From contig DAHVAJ010000026.1 in assembly GCA_027314705.1 (NCBI GenBank), positions 18,998 to 82,997 on the forward strand: 64,000 nucleotides of DNA, in the 5' to 3' direction. The number at the start of each line of letters is the position of its first letter. Position 1 is the first letter of the stretch. This stretch comes from Acidimicrobiaceae bacterium. Its GTDB lineage: Bacteria; Actinomycetota; Acidimicrobiia; Acidimicrobiales; RAAP-2. Below are positions 34,039 to 42,758 of the stretch, in pieces. Position numbers and translations under genes: made by a program. Below the pieces are notes generated by a model. That model saw only the letters and a program-made list of their open reading frames with translations. It was not told where the DNA came from and did not search any database.

Positions 34039-35319
34039 TCACCCTCCGGCGAGATGGAGGGCGATCGACTCGCCCACGGCCACGCAGGCGGCGAGCGAGG
34101 CACAGCTGACCCCGGTCAGTGGGAGGGCGACCGGTACCACCGCCGCCTGACGCCAGGGGGCTGCCGCCGTGCCGTCGGCACTGGTCGCGATGGCGATCCC
34201 GGCCTGGGGGACGGCAGCCACCGCGGTGCCCACGGCCACGCACGGTCCCGCCGAGCAGGACACGGTCACCAGGTCGGCGGCTGCGGACGGGACCGTCGCC
34301 TGGACCCAGGACGCGCCGCCGTCGGGCGTGGTCTCGATGAGGGCGTGCCCGGCGCGGGAGGTGCCGAGGGTGGTGGTCGTCGTACCCACCACGACGCAGG
34401 ACACCCCGGCGACGGCCGTCGGGTCGACCGGCGCCGTCGTCGTCGTGGTGGTGGGCGCGGTCGGGGCGGTGGCCGGGATGGGCGCGGTCGTGGCCGGGGC
34501 GGCCACCGAGGTGAAGGGGAGGGCGGCTTTTCCGTGGCAGGAGATCCCGCCGGGGATGCCGAGGCCCGGCGGTCCGGGGACGAGCGACCAGGTGGCACCG
34601 CCGTCTGTCGTGCGGGCGACCGCCCCGGTGACGTGGGCCGAATCGACCGGGAGGGAGACCGTGGCCCAGCAGTGCAGGTCGTCCGTGCACGAGAGCGCAG
34701 TGGCCGAGCGCACGTTGGCCGGCAGCGGGCCACCGGCCACCCACGGCGCCCCGGTCCGGGTGGAGACGAGGGCCGACACCCCGCCGGCTCCGGTGGCGAG
34801 TGCCGTGCAGTGCAGGTCCGGAAGGCAGGCCACCGCGGTCACGTCAGCGGTGCCGGGGGGCAGGGCCGGGAGCGTCCAGGTGCTCCCCCCGTCGGTCGTG
34901 GTGACGATGGTGCCGGGACCGGCACCCGACTGGCCGACCTGACCCACCGCCGTGCAGTGCCGGACGTCGGTGCAGGAGAGGTCGGCCAGGAAGCCGACGA
35001 CACCCGGGATCGTCTGGGTCGACCAGGTCGCCCCCCCGTCGACGGTGGCGACGACGGTCGCCCCGGACGCACCCGACGGGCCGGTGGACCGGCCCACCGC
35101 CCAGCACCGCTGGGCGGTGGGGCACGAGACGGCTGACAGGGTCTGGACCGAGGGGGGAAGGGCGGCGGCGGAGAACGTGCCGCGCCAGGGTGATCCGGCG
35201 GCCAGTGTGGACGCCGACGACGAGGTGGCCGGGCCACCGGAGGTCGAACAGGCGGTGGCGACCAGGGTGAGGACGGCTACGGCCAGTCCGGCCGACACCC
35301 GCGTGCGACGCTGGGCCAC
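34039..35319 (-). CDS. Lipoprotein-like exoprotein with Cys-paired propeller repeats
   Basis: A 426-aa exported protein. The signal peptide ends in LVATACS, a passable lipobox with Cys24. The mature chain contains about seven repeats, each with a short strand ending in SC or AC followed 6-8 residues later by a second Cys and AVG or a variant: VSCPTAQRCWAVG, LSCTDVRHCTAVG, VACLPDLHCTALA, LSCTDDLHCWATV, SCVVVG, VSCSAGPCVAVG and VSCASLAACVAVG. Interleaved BNR-like turns (TVDGGATW, TTDGGSTW, TTDGGATW) indicate a beta-propeller with one disulfide per blade. A Thr-rich linker sits near residue 290. It starts 1 nt after the RDD gene's stop, so they form an operon. Function unknown. Confidence 0.75.
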   Translation of the reverse strand: MAQRRTRVSAGLAVAVLTLVATACSTSGGPATSSSASTLAAGSPWRGTFSAAALPPSVQTLSAVSCPTAQRCWAVGRSTGPSGASGATVVATVDGGATWSTQTIPGVVGFLADLSCTDVRHCTAVGQVGQSGAGPGTIVTTTDGGSTWTLPALPPGTADVTAVACLPDLHCTALATGAGGVSALVSTRTGAPWVAGGPLPANVRSATALSCTDDLHCWATVSLPVDSAHVTGAVARTTDGGATWSLVPGPPGLGIPGGISCHGKAALPFTSVAAPATTAPIPATAPTAPTTTTTTAPVDPTAVAGVSCVVVGTTTTTLGTSRAGHALIETTPDGGASWVQATVPSAAADLVTVSCSAGPCVAVGTAVAAVPQAGIAIATSADGTAAAPWRQAAVVPVALPLTGVSCASLAACVAVGESIALHLAGG

Positions 35320-35320
35320 G

Positions 35321-35917
35321 TCAGCGGACCCTCTCGTTCAGGGTGTGCCGGACCTCGTCGTGGACGTCCCGGTGGCGGGGGTCCCACAGCGGTGGCAGGC
35401 CGGCCACCACCACGTCGACGTCGGCGAGCAGGTCCGGGACGGGCAGCCACGAGACGGCGATGGTGGCGCGCCGGACGAGGATGCGGACTCCGGCGCGGAC
35501 CACGCCGATCGGTCCGCCGCTGCCATCGTCCACGACGGCGATCCCGAGTGCCGTCTGGTCGGCGGTCCGGCCCTTGGGCCTGCCGTCGAGCAGAGCGAAG
35601 TACGCGAGCGAGACCAACCCCGAGACCGCGCCGGTGGCCACCAGGCGCACCCCCACACCCGACGTCGCCAGGGTGAACCCGGTGGCGGAGGACGCCGCGC
35701 CGTAGACGAGCAGGGCCACGAGGGCGTGGGGCGGCGGTCCGTAGGGGGGCACCTGCCGGTACGGGGGCCGAGCGGTGCCGGGTGCCGGACCGGACGGGGG
35801 AGGCGGCGGCGCAGGCGCCGGCGACGTGGACGGGACGTCACCGCTCTCGCCGCCACCGCCCGACCCCAGGGCCGGCGCGCCGGCTGTCCCGTCGCGGGGC
35901 GGTGGCTGGTCGCTCAT
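35321..35917 (-). CDS. RDD-family membrane protein
   Basis: A 198-aa membrane protein. Residues 1-60 are Pro/Gly-rich and probably cytoplasmic. Hydrophobic helices at about 62-80 and 90-110, plus a weaker third, surround the RDD-type signature GRPKGRTADQTALGIAVVDD, with Gly-Arg and two Asp residues in the usual pattern. RDD proteins are proposed to act in ion (Na+/H+) exchange or transporter support. ATG 35917 has a GAGGAGC site. The next gene on the strand is the Cys-repeat lipoprotein; upstream lies the divergent MarP-like protease. Confidence 0.8.
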   Translation of the reverse strand: MSDQPPPRDGTAGAPALGSGGGGESGDVPSTSPAPAPPPPPSGPAPGTARPPYRQVPPYGPPPHALVALLVYGAASSATGFTLATSGVGVRLVATGAVSGLVSLAYFALLDGRPKGRTADQTALGIAVVDDGSGGPIGVVRAGVRILVRRATIAVSWLPVPDLLADVDVVVAGLPPLWDPRHRDVHDEVRHTLNERVR

Positions 35918-36151
35918 CGGGCTCCTCGCAGTCGTCCGGGCGGTGCGGTGCGACCGCCAGTGCCGGGTGCGGCCTTCGGGTGATCTTGCCACGCGGGTTG
36001 GCCGGCGGTGCGCCGCGGGTCCCGTCGAGTCCCGCTGCCCGTCCGCCGGTGACGACCCGTGCCCTCCCGCCTCCGTCTACCGTGCTGAGGTGATCTGCTC
36101 CCGTGTGCCCTGCCCCACCACGGCGGCGCGCGCCGGGCGGGCGGTGGGGCC

Positions 36152-37324
36152 GTGAACCTCGTTGACGTCGTCGTGCTCCTGGTGGTGGTCGTCGCCGCCG
36201 TCCAGGGTTTCCGGTTGGGCGCCGTCGTGCAGGTGTTCTCCCTCGGGGGCTTTCTGGGCGGGCTGTACCTCGGGGCGCTCACCGCCTCGGTGACCGTCCG
36301 GTGGGTGCACACGCCCACGTCCCGTGCCGTGATGGCCATCGCCACCATGCTGGGCGTGGCGGTGGCCTGCGGGGTCGCTGGCCGGGTGGTCGGGTGGGCC
36401 CTCTCCGGGAGGATCCACCGCAGCTTCGCCGGCCCGGTCGATTCCGGTCTGGGCGTGGTGGTGGCCACGGTGGCCGCACTGCTCGCCGTCTGGCTCGTGG
36501 CCAACACGCTGGTCAACAGTTCCTCGCTCGGCCTCAACGCCGCCCTGTCCAACTCGCGGATCCTCCGCTCCATCGACTCGGTACTCCCCGCGCCACCGTC
36601 GGTCTTCGCCCGGGTGCAGTCCTTCCTCTCCTCCCAGGGGTTCCCGCCCGTCTTCGCCCAGTTGGCCCCGGCCGTGGCCGGACCGGTCACCCTGCCCAGC
36701 GACGCCGAGCTCCGGGCCGCCGTGCTCCACGCCGGTCCCTCGACCGTCAAGATCGTGGGTGCCGGCTGCGGCCAGATCCAGGAGGGCTCCGGCTTCGTGG
36801 CCGCCCCCGGCGTGGTCGTCACCAACGCACACGTGGTGGCCGGGATCCCCCACCCGAGCGTCTCGGACGCCACCGGCACCTATCCGACCACCGTCCTGCT
36901 CTTCGACCCCTCCTTCGACCTCGCCGTGATGCGGGTGCCGGGCCTCACCGACCCGCCGTTGCCGCTCGACCCGACGACGGTCGGGCGGGGCACCACGGCC
37001 GGCGTGCTCGGGTATCCCGAGGGTGGTCCGTTCACCGCGGTGCCGGCCGGTGTCATGGCCGAGTTCCCGGCCGAGGGCCGCGACATCTACGGGGAAGGCC
37101 TCACCGTGCGCGACGTCTACCAGATCCAGGCCATCGTCCGACCCGGCAATTCGGGGGGCCCCCTGACCCTGCCCGACGGCCTCGTCGTCGGTGTCGTGTT
37201 CTCGCGCTCGACCACCAACAGCGACGTCGGCTATGCCCTGACCTCCCCGGGCGTGGTCAGCCGGGTGCAGCACGCCCTGTCCGCCACTCACGCGGTGTCC
37301 ACCGGGTCGTGCGTGCCGGGGTGA
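36152..37324 (+). CDS. MarP-like membrane serine protease (CvpA + trypsin-like)
   Basis: A 390-aa protease anchored by four transmembrane helices (about 5-20, 25-45, 60-82, 100-120) that form a CvpA-like domain. The periplasmic chymotrypsin-like domain follows from about residue 185. Catalytic triad: His227 in TNAHVV, Asp257 in FDLAVM and Ser334 in GNSGGPL. Cys206 and a Cys four residues before the C-terminus are placed for the disulfide seen in mycobacterial MarP (Rv3671c), which cleaves envelope proteins during acid stress. GTG 36152 begins directly at the first helix. It is monocistronic by appearance. The match in domain order and spacing to MarP is strong; the stress role is inferred. 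Confidence 0.9.
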   Translation: MNLVDVVVLLVVVVAAVQGFRLGAVVQVFSLGGFLGGLYLGALTASVTVRWVHTPTSRAVMAIATMLGVAVACGVAGRVVGWALSGRIHRSFAGPVDSGLGVVVATVAALLAVWLVANTLVNSSSLGLNAALSNSRILRSIDSVLPAPPSVFARVQSFLSSQGFPPVFAQLAPAVAGPVTLPSDAELRAAVLHAGPSTVKIVGAGCGQIQEGSGFVAAPGVVVTNAHVVAGIPHPSVSDATGTYPTTVLLFDPSFDLAVMRVPGLTDPPLPLDPTTVGRGTTAGVLGYPEGGPFTAVPAGVMAEFPAEGRDIYGEGLTVRDVYQIQAIVRPGNSGGPLTLPDGLVVGVVFSRSTTNSDVGYALTSPGVVSRVQHALSATHAVSTGSCVPG

Positions 37325-37389
37325 GCGCCGGCCACCGCCCGCCGGGCGGCCGCCGGGCCCGGCGCACGGCGCGGTCGCGGGCCGCGGGC

Positions 37390-37401
37390 TAGACAGGGAC
37401 C
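37390..37401 (+). promoter_or_regulatory. Probable leaderless promoter of the GH15 gene
   Basis: TAGACA (37390-37395), GGGACC, then ATG at 37402. It is identical in spacing and spacer to the crotonase promoter at 27623-27634. Transcription would begin on the start codon. Confidence 0.5.
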
Positions 37402-39768
37402 ATGGCGCTTCCCATCGAGGACTACGGGATCATCGGTGACCTGCACACCGTCGGCCTGGTCGGGCGGGACGGGTCGATCGACTGGCTCTGTCTCCCCCGG
37501 TTCGACTCCGGTGCCTGCTTCGCCAAGCTCCTCGGCACCGAGGACCACGGGTCCTGGCGCATCGCCCCCAAAGGGGCGGACCGGGCCACCCACCGCCACT
37601 ACCGGGGGGACACCCTGGTCCTCGAATCCGAGTTCGTGACCGACGAGGGGACGGTCCGGGTCATCGACTGCATGCCCATCCGCCAGAGCCACCCCGAGGT
37701 CGTCCGTCTGGTCGAGGGGGTGCGGGGACGGGTCACCATGGAGATGACCCTCACCATTCGCTTCGGCTATGGCCAGGTCATTCCATGGGTGCGTCACACC
37801 GACGGGACCCTCACCGCCGTGGCCGGGCCGGACGGCCTCTCCCTCTGGACCACGGCGCCCACCCGAGGCCTCGACTTCTCGACGGTGGCGGAGTTCACCG
37901 TGGGCGAGGGGCAGACCGTGCCCTTCTCCCTCTCGTGGTTCGCGGCGAACGAGGCACCCCCGCGCCCGGTGGATGCGTTCTACGCCATCAAGGACACCGA
38001 GCAGTGGTGGGAGGAGTGGGCAGGCCAGTGCACCTACGAGGGCGAGTACCGCGACGCCGTGGTGCGCTCCCTCATCACCCTGAAGGCGTTGACCTACGAG
38101 CCGACGGGAGGCATCGTTGCCGCGGCGACGACATCCCTTCCCGAGACACTCGGTGGCCGCCGAAACTGGGACTACCGCTACTGCTGGCTGCGCGACGCGA
38201 CCCTGACGCTCGAGTCGTTGATGCGGGGCGGCTTCTACCAGGAGGCGATGGCCTGGCGTGGCTGGCTCCTGCGGGCCACGGCCGGCGACCCGGCCCAGAT
38301 GCAGATCATGTACGGGGCGGCCGGTGAGCGGCGTCTCGACGAGTGGGAGATCGACTGGCTCCCGGGCTACGAGGGGGCGCGGCCGGTACGCATCGGCAAT
38401 GCCGCGGCCGGTCAGTACCAGCTCGACGTGTACGGCGAAGTGCTGTCTGCCCTCTACGAGTCGTCCCATCGGGAGGACGACGGTGAGCTCCCGGCATGGG
38501 AACTACAGCGCTCCCTGATGGAGTTCCTCGCGTCGGGGTGGCGCGAGCCCGACGAGGGGATCTGGGAGGTGCGCGGGCCGCGACGGCACTTCACCCACTC
38601 GAAGGTCATGGCCTGGGTGGCCGTCGACCGAGCCATCCGGACCGCCGAACGGTGCTCGTTCGAGGCCCCCTTCGACCAGTGGAAGGCCCTCCGCAAGGAG
38701 ATCCACGACCAGGTCTGCGACCAGGGATTCAACGCGGAGAAGGGGGCATTCACCCAGTACTACGGCTCCGACGCCCTCGATGCCAGTCTGCTCATGATCC
38801 CCCTCACCGGGTTCCTGCCGGCCACCGACCCCCGGGTCCGCGGGACGGTGGAGGCCATCGAGCGGGAGCTGGTCGAGGGTGATTTCGTCCTGCGCTACCG
38901 CACCCACGACACCGGTGAGGTCGACGGGCTGTCCGGGCGGGAGGGCGCGTTCCTCGCCTGCTCCTTCTGGCTGGCCGACTGCCTGGCCATGCTCGGCCGG
39001 CGCCACGACGCACGCCAGCTCTTCCAGCGCCTGCTCGACCTTCGCAACGACCTCGGCCTGCTGTCCGAGGAGTACGACCCCGTGGCCGGGCGCCTGGTGG
39101 GCAATTTCCCCCAAGCGTTCTCGCACGTCTCGCTGGTGAACTCGGCGGCCAAGCTCACCGGGCAGGAGAAGCCGTCCCCCGAGCACTTCGTCCTCGGGTT
39201 GGCCCGCCAGGCCAGAAGCGGCGGGCAACCGTCGGGCATGGCCCCCCGCCACATGCGCGGCAACCTCGCCCGGCACCTGGTCGACCCGTCCGGTCCGGGC
39301 GGGGTCGACGAGCTGGCCGAGGGCGCCCGCAGGACGCGCGGCCGGTCGGCACGACGTGCCGGGACGGGGCGCCCCGGCATCGGGGCGCCGACCGGGGCGA
39401 AGAAGGTGGCCACGAAGGCCGCCGCGGCGAAGAAGGTGGCCACGACGGCCGCCGGGGCGCAGACGGTGGCCACGACGGCCGCCGCGGCGAAGAAGGTGGC
39501 CACGAAGGCCGCCGCGGCGAAGAAGGTGGCCGGCAAGACGACTGCGGCGAAGCAGGTGGCCCCGAAGGCCGCCGCCCGACAACCGGCTGCGAAGGCCGCC
39601 CCGGCCAAGCGGCCGGCCACCCGTCCGGCCCGGAGGACGACCGCCAGTCCGACGGGGCCCAGGACCCGCACCCCGGCCATGAAGACCACGCCCGGACGGG
39701 CTGTCGTCCCGACCGACCCGCACCGTCGGATGGGCACCGGCCCCGTGGACCCGGCGGGCGGGTCGTGA
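37402..39768 (+). CDS. GH15 glucoamylase/trehalase with Lys/Ala-rich histone-like tail
   Basis: A 788-aa protein. Residues 1-610 form a complete GH15 glycoside hydrolase: N-terminal beta-sandwich beginning IEDYGIIGDLHTVGLVG, then an (alpha/alpha)6 barrel with NWDYRYCWLRDA. The likely general acid is Glu389 in GIWEVRGPRRHF and the general base Glu556/557 in SEEYDP. Substrates would be alpha-glucans or trehalose, acting in the cytoplasm since no signal is present. Residues about 650-788 are a disordered basic tail with six decapeptide units of the type AKKVATKAAA (666-725), then AKRPATRPARR, like the C-terminal domain of histone H1 or mycobacterial HupB. GH15 proteins usually end near 600-650 aa. 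The stop overlaps the next start as GTGA. Confidence 0.9.
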   Translation: MALPIEDYGIIGDLHTVGLVGRDGSIDWLCLPRFDSGACFAKLLGTEDHGSWRIAPKGADRATHRHYRGDTLVLESEFVTDEGTVRVIDCMPIRQSHPEVVRLVEGVRGRVTMEMTLTIRFGYGQVIPWVRHTDGTLTAVAGPDGLSLWTTAPTRGLDFSTVAEFTVGEGQTVPFSLSWFAANEAPPRPVDAFYAIKDTEQWWEEWAGQCTYEGEYRDAVVRSLITLKALTYEPTGGIVAAATTSLPETLGGRRNWDYRYCWLRDATLTLESLMRGGFYQEAMAWRGWLLRATAGDPAQMQIMYGAAGERRLDEWEIDWLPGYEGARPVRIGNAAAGQYQLDVYGEVLSALYESSHREDDGELPAWELQRSLMEFLASGWREPDEGIWEVRGPRRHFTHSKVMAWVAVDRAIRTAERCSFEAPFDQWKALRKEIHDQVCDQGFNAEKGAFTQYYGSDALDASLLMIPLTGFLPATDPRVRGTVEAIERELVEGDFVLRYRTHDTGEVDGLSGREGAFLACSFWLADCLAMLGRRHDARQLFQRLLDLRNDLGLLSEEYDPVAGRLVGNFPQAFSHVSLVNSAAKLTGQEKPSPEHFVLGLARQARSGGQPSGMAPRHMRGNLARHLVDPSGPGGVDELAEGARRTRGRSARRAGTGRPGIGAPTGAKKVATKAAAAKKVATTAAGAQTVATTAAAAKKVATKAAAAKKVAGKTTAAKQVAPKAAARQPAAKAAPAKRPATRPARRTTASPTGPRTRTPAMKTTPGRAVVPTDPHRRMGTGPVDPAGGS
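39397..39576 (+). repeat. Six tandem 30-bp repeats encoding the basic tail
   Basis: Six in-frame 30-bp units encode AKKVATKAAA, AKKVATTAAG, AQTVATTAAA, AKKVATKAAA, AKKVAGKTTA and AKQVAPKAAA. Units 1 and 4 encode the same decapeptide. Recombination between units would change tail length without frameshift, so copy number may vary between strains. Confidence 0.85.
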
Positions 39769-40769
39769 GCGGGGACCACCACGGACCTGGCGACCACGCT
39801 CGCCGGGTCGGCGACGGTGACGCGGTCCCGCCCCCCAAGGTGGACCGCATCGCCGACGGCGTGCTCGAGCTCGACACCCTGCTCGGTGGCTGGGAACGGG
39901 TGACGGCCGGCTACCTGATCGAGGGCGACGCGCCGGTCCTCGTCGAGACGGGCAGTCAGAGCTCGGTCCCCGCGCTCCTCTCCCACCTCGACCACCTCGG
40001 CCTCGGTCCCGCCGACCTGGCCGGGGTGGTCGTCACCCACATCCACCTCGACCACGCCGGTGGGGTGGGTGACGTGGCCCGGGCCTTCCCCGGTGCCACC
40101 GTCTACGTCCATCCGGAGGGTGCCCGCCATCTGGCCGACCCGACCCGGCTCGTGGACTCGGCCGCACGCGTCTACGGGCCACTTCTCGACTCCCTCTACG
40201 GCCGCCTCGACCCGACACCGGCCGAACGGATCCACGTCCTCCAGGACGGCGAGGAGCTCAAGGTGAGCGCCACCCGCGTGCTCACCGCCGTCGACTCCCC
40301 CGGTCACGCCAAGCATCACGTGGGCCTGCACGACTCGCTGAGCGGGGTGCTCTTCGTCGGGGACGCGGTCGGGGTCAAGCTGCCCGATGCCGGCGTGCTG
40401 CGCCCGTCGACCCCGCCCCCCGACTTCGACCTCGACCAGGCCCTCCGCTCCCTGCGGCGGTTCGCCGAGCGCCGGCCGACCGGCCTGGCCCTCGCCCACT
40501 ACGGGCTCCTCGCCGACCCGCTCGACGTCCTCGACGAGGCCGACGGGACGCTGCGCCGGTGGGCTGACGTGGCCGAGCGGGCCTGGCGCAACGGCGAGGA
40601 CATCGCCGCTGCCCTGGCCGAGGCGTTCGCCGCCGACCTCGACGGCGTGTCCGGGGTGAACCGGGAGAAGCTCGAGGTCATGAACGGCGTCCATTCGAAC
40701 GCCGCCGGCCTCCAGCGGTGGCTGGCCCGCCGGGAGGCTCCCCGGCCGCCTGACGCCGGGGGCGGGTGA
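39765..40769 (+). CDS. Metallo-beta-lactamase-fold hydrolase
   Basis: A 334-aa MBL-fold protein. Metal ligands: VVTHIHLDHAGG (HxHxDH), a His in SPGHAKHHVG, Asp in FVGDAVGVK, and a final His in ALAHYG. This two-metal set fits the glyoxalase II/RNase-like hydrolase group; it lacks features of persulfide dioxygenases. GTG 39765 overlaps the GH15 stop by 4 nt; the first 20 residues are low-complexity, so a later start is possible, though none is better supported. Coupling to a glucan or trehalose hydrolase suggests carbohydrate or methylglyoxal detoxification, unproven. Confidence 0.82.
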   Translation: MSGDHHGPGDHARRVGDGDAVPPPKVDRIADGVLELDTLLGGWERVTAGYLIEGDAPVLVETGSQSSVPALLSHLDHLGLGPADLAGVVVTHIHLDHAGGVGDVARAFPGATVYVHPEGARHLADPTRLVDSAARVYGPLLDSLYGRLDPTPAERIHVLQDGEELKVSATRVLTAVDSPGHAKHHVGLHDSLSGVLFVGDAVGVKLPDAGVLRPSTPPPDFDLDQALRSLRRFAERRPTGLALAHYGLLADPLDVLDEADGTLRRWADVAERAWRNGEDIAAALAEAFAADLDGVSGVNREKLEVMNGVHSNAAGLQRWLARREAPRPPDAGGG

Positions 40770-40965
40770 TCCGACGGGCTCGACCGCCGGCCACGGAGGA
40801 ACGACCGGTGACCGGACGGGCCTGACGGAGCACGCGGCGGTGATCCCGGCACCGGGCCCGACGGATGCCGCCCCGGGCCCTCAGGTCCGGCACCCCGCCG
40901 CAGCGGCCCGCGCCGCGGCGGCCCCGGCGGGTCGGGTCGCACCGCTCCACCTCGGGGTTGCTGCG

Positions 40966-41038
40966 TGCGCCCCGGGGGACTCGAACCACCCAGCCTCCGG
41001 ATTAAGAATCCGGTGCTCCACCGTTGAGCTAGGGGCGC
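40966..41038 (-). tRNA. tRNA-Lys(CUU)
   Basis: A 73-nt class I tRNA cloverleaf. The 7-bp acceptor stem GCGCCCC/GGGGCGC is perfect; the D-arm has GCTC/GAGC; the anticodon stem is CCGGA/TCCGG around loop TTCTTAA, anticodon CTT. The T-arm has loop TTCGAGT with stem GGTGG/CCCCC, one mismatch in its middle pair. The discriminator is A and CCA is not encoded. It faces away from lysS, whose start lies 166 bp to the right on the other strand. Confidence 0.93.
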
Positions 41039-41126
41039 GGAGGCAGCTTAGGCCCGCTCCCCGACCCGCCGACCTCTCGCCGGTGGGGTGTGGTCGCACC
41101 CCCGGGGCCGGCGACGGTTGGACGCC

Positions 41127-41132
41127 TAGACT
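41127..41132 (+). promoter_or_regulatory. -10 element upstream of lysS
   Basis: TAGACT fits TANNNT. It lies 8 nt before an in-frame TTG (41141) and 71 nt before the preferred GTG (41204). A start of transcription near 41139 would give lysS a leader of about 65 nt, or a leaderless TTG start. No convincing -35 element was seen. Confidence 0.4.
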
Positions 41133-41203
41133 GACCACCCTTGTCCGCCCAACGGGACCCGCGCCGCCGCGCCGACGGCCGTTCGACGAAAGACCACCCG
41201 CCC

Positions 41204-42721
41204 GTGACCTCCGACCCCGACAGCCCCGTCGACGAGCAGCCAGGCGCGTACCTCGAGGCCCTGAGCGCGGAGCGGCGGGCCAAGCGGGACGCGCTTGCCG
41301 GACGGGGCATCGACCCCTACCCGTCCCGCTTCGACCGTACCGACCTGGCCGCCGAACTCCGGGCTCGACACGCCGATCTGGTCCCCGACACCCGCACGGG
41401 CCAGCAGGTCCGGGTGGCCGGGCGCCTCCTGGCCCTGCGCCGCCACGGCAAGTTGACCTTCGGCGAGCTTCACGACGTCTCCGGTCCGATCCAACTCCTG
41501 CTCCAGGAGTCGGCCCTCACCGAGCATGCGACGGCCGTCCTGGACCACCTCGACCTGGGTGACTGGATCGGCGCGGCCGGCGAGGTCGTCACGAGCCGAC
41601 GCGGCGAGCTCTCCGTCGACACCACCGAGCTGTGGCTGTTGGCCAAGTCCCTCCGGCCGTTGCCCGACAAGTTCCACGGTCTCGCCGAAACGGACACCCG
41701 CTACCGCCAGCGGGAGGTCGACCTGCTGGCCAACCCCGAGAGCCGACGGGTCTTCGACGTCCGCTTCAGAGCGGTGGCGGCGATGCGCTCCCTCATGGCC
41801 GAGGAGGGATTCCTCGAAGTCGAGACCCCGATCCTCCAACCCCAGGCCGGTGGGGCCATCGCCCGTCCCTTCCTCACCCATTCGAACGCCCTCGACATCG
41901 ACCTGAGCCTGCGGATCGCCCCCGAGCTCTACCTCAAACGGCTGGTGGTGGGGGGGTACGAGCGCGTGTTCGAGCTCGCCCGCAACTTCCGCAACGAGGG
42001 TGTGAGCACCCGCCACAGTCCCGAATTCACGGCCCTCGAGGCCTACCGGGCCTTCGGCGACCTCACCGAGGGGATGGACCTCTCCGAGCGGCTGGTGGTG
42101 CGGGCAGCGGACGTCGCCACCGGGCGACGGGTGTTCAGCGTCGGGGAGCGCACCGTCGATCTCACCCCGCCCTATCCCCGGCGTGACCTCCTCGACCTGC
42201 TCGGGGGGGTCCTCGGGCGGCGGGTCCATCCGACGGACGCGGTCGAGGACCTCCGCGCCCTCTGCACCGAGCACGGCGTCGCCACCCTCCCCGGGTGGGG
42301 GCCGGGGAAGCTGGTCTTCGAGCTCTACGACTCCGTCGTGCTGCCGACGCTCGACGACCCGGTGTTCGTCTGCGGATTCCCCGTCGAAGTGTCGCCCCTG
42401 GCCCGGAGCACGGCCGGCGATCCCACCATGGCCGACCGGTTCGAACTGTGCATCGCAGGCCGGGAGTTCGCCAACGGCTACAGCGAGCTGAACATCCCCG
42501 AGGAGCAGGAGGAACGGTTCCGGGCGACCGCCGCCGCCAAGGCCCAAGGCGATCTCGAGGCCCATCCGGCTGACGCCGCCTTCGTGCGCGCCATCGAGTA
42601 CGGCCTGCCGCCCACCTCGGGCATCGGCCTCGGCGTCGACCGCCTGGTCATGCTGCTGGCCGAGGTCGAGGCCATCCGGGACGTCATCCTCTTCCCCATG
42701 CTCCGGCCCGAGGCCGACTGA
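41204..42721 (+). CDS. lysS: Lysyl-tRNA synthetase, class II
   Basis: A 505-aa enzyme that charges tRNA-Lys. N-terminal OB-fold anticodon-binding domain (about 60-150, VRVAGRLLALRRHGKLTFGEL). Class II core: motif 1 in FLEVETPILQP; motif 2 FRNEGVSTRHSPEFTALE with its ATP-contact Arg; motif 3 GIGLGVDRLVMLL near the C-terminus. The Lys-specific ELYLKRL and GGANARPF-equivalent GGAIARPF are seen. GTG 41204 is chosen because it gives a normal-length protein; an in-frame TTG at 41141 would add 21 residues. It faces away from a tRNA-Lys gene just to its left. No resistance or lipid-modifying fusion (LysX) is present. Confidence 0.95.
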   Translation: MTSDPDSPVDEQPGAYLEALSAERRAKRDALAGRGIDPYPSRFDRTDLAAELRARHADLVPDTRTGQQVRVAGRLLALRRHGKLTFGELHDVSGPIQLLLQESALTEHATAVLDHLDLGDWIGAAGEVVTSRRGELSVDTTELWLLAKSLRPLPDKFHGLAETDTRYRQREVDLLANPESRRVFDVRFRAVAAMRSLMAEEGFLEVETPILQPQAGGAIARPFLTHSNALDIDLSLRIAPELYLKRLVVGGYERVFELARNFRNEGVSTRHSPEFTALEAYRAFGDLTEGMDLSERLVVRAADVATGRRVFSVGERTVDLTPPYPRRDLLDLLGGVLGRRVHPTDAVEDLRALCTEHGVATLPGWGPGKLVFELYDSVVLPTLDDPVFVCGFPVEVSPLARSTAGDPTMADRFELCIAGREFANGYSELNIPEEQEERFRATAAAKAQGDLEAHPADAAFVRAIEYGLPPTSGIGLGVDRLVMLLAEVEAIRDVILFPMLRPEAD

Positions 42722-42758
42722 GCGGTCCGCCCCGGTGTGCACCCACCGGTCCGGCCGC
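42722..42758. terminator. Imperfect hairpin between convergent lysS and gntR
   Basis: The gap between the stops of lysS and the GntR gene contains GCGGTCCG...CCGGCCGC and CGGTG...CACCGG inverted segments, which can fold into an imperfect 12-15-bp stem around TGCAC. It probably ends both transcripts. Confidence 0.35.

Noticed and set aside
39397..39576. CRISPR-like array
   Set aside because: Regular 30-bp periodicity has no spacers; the units are contiguous codons of the GH15 tail.
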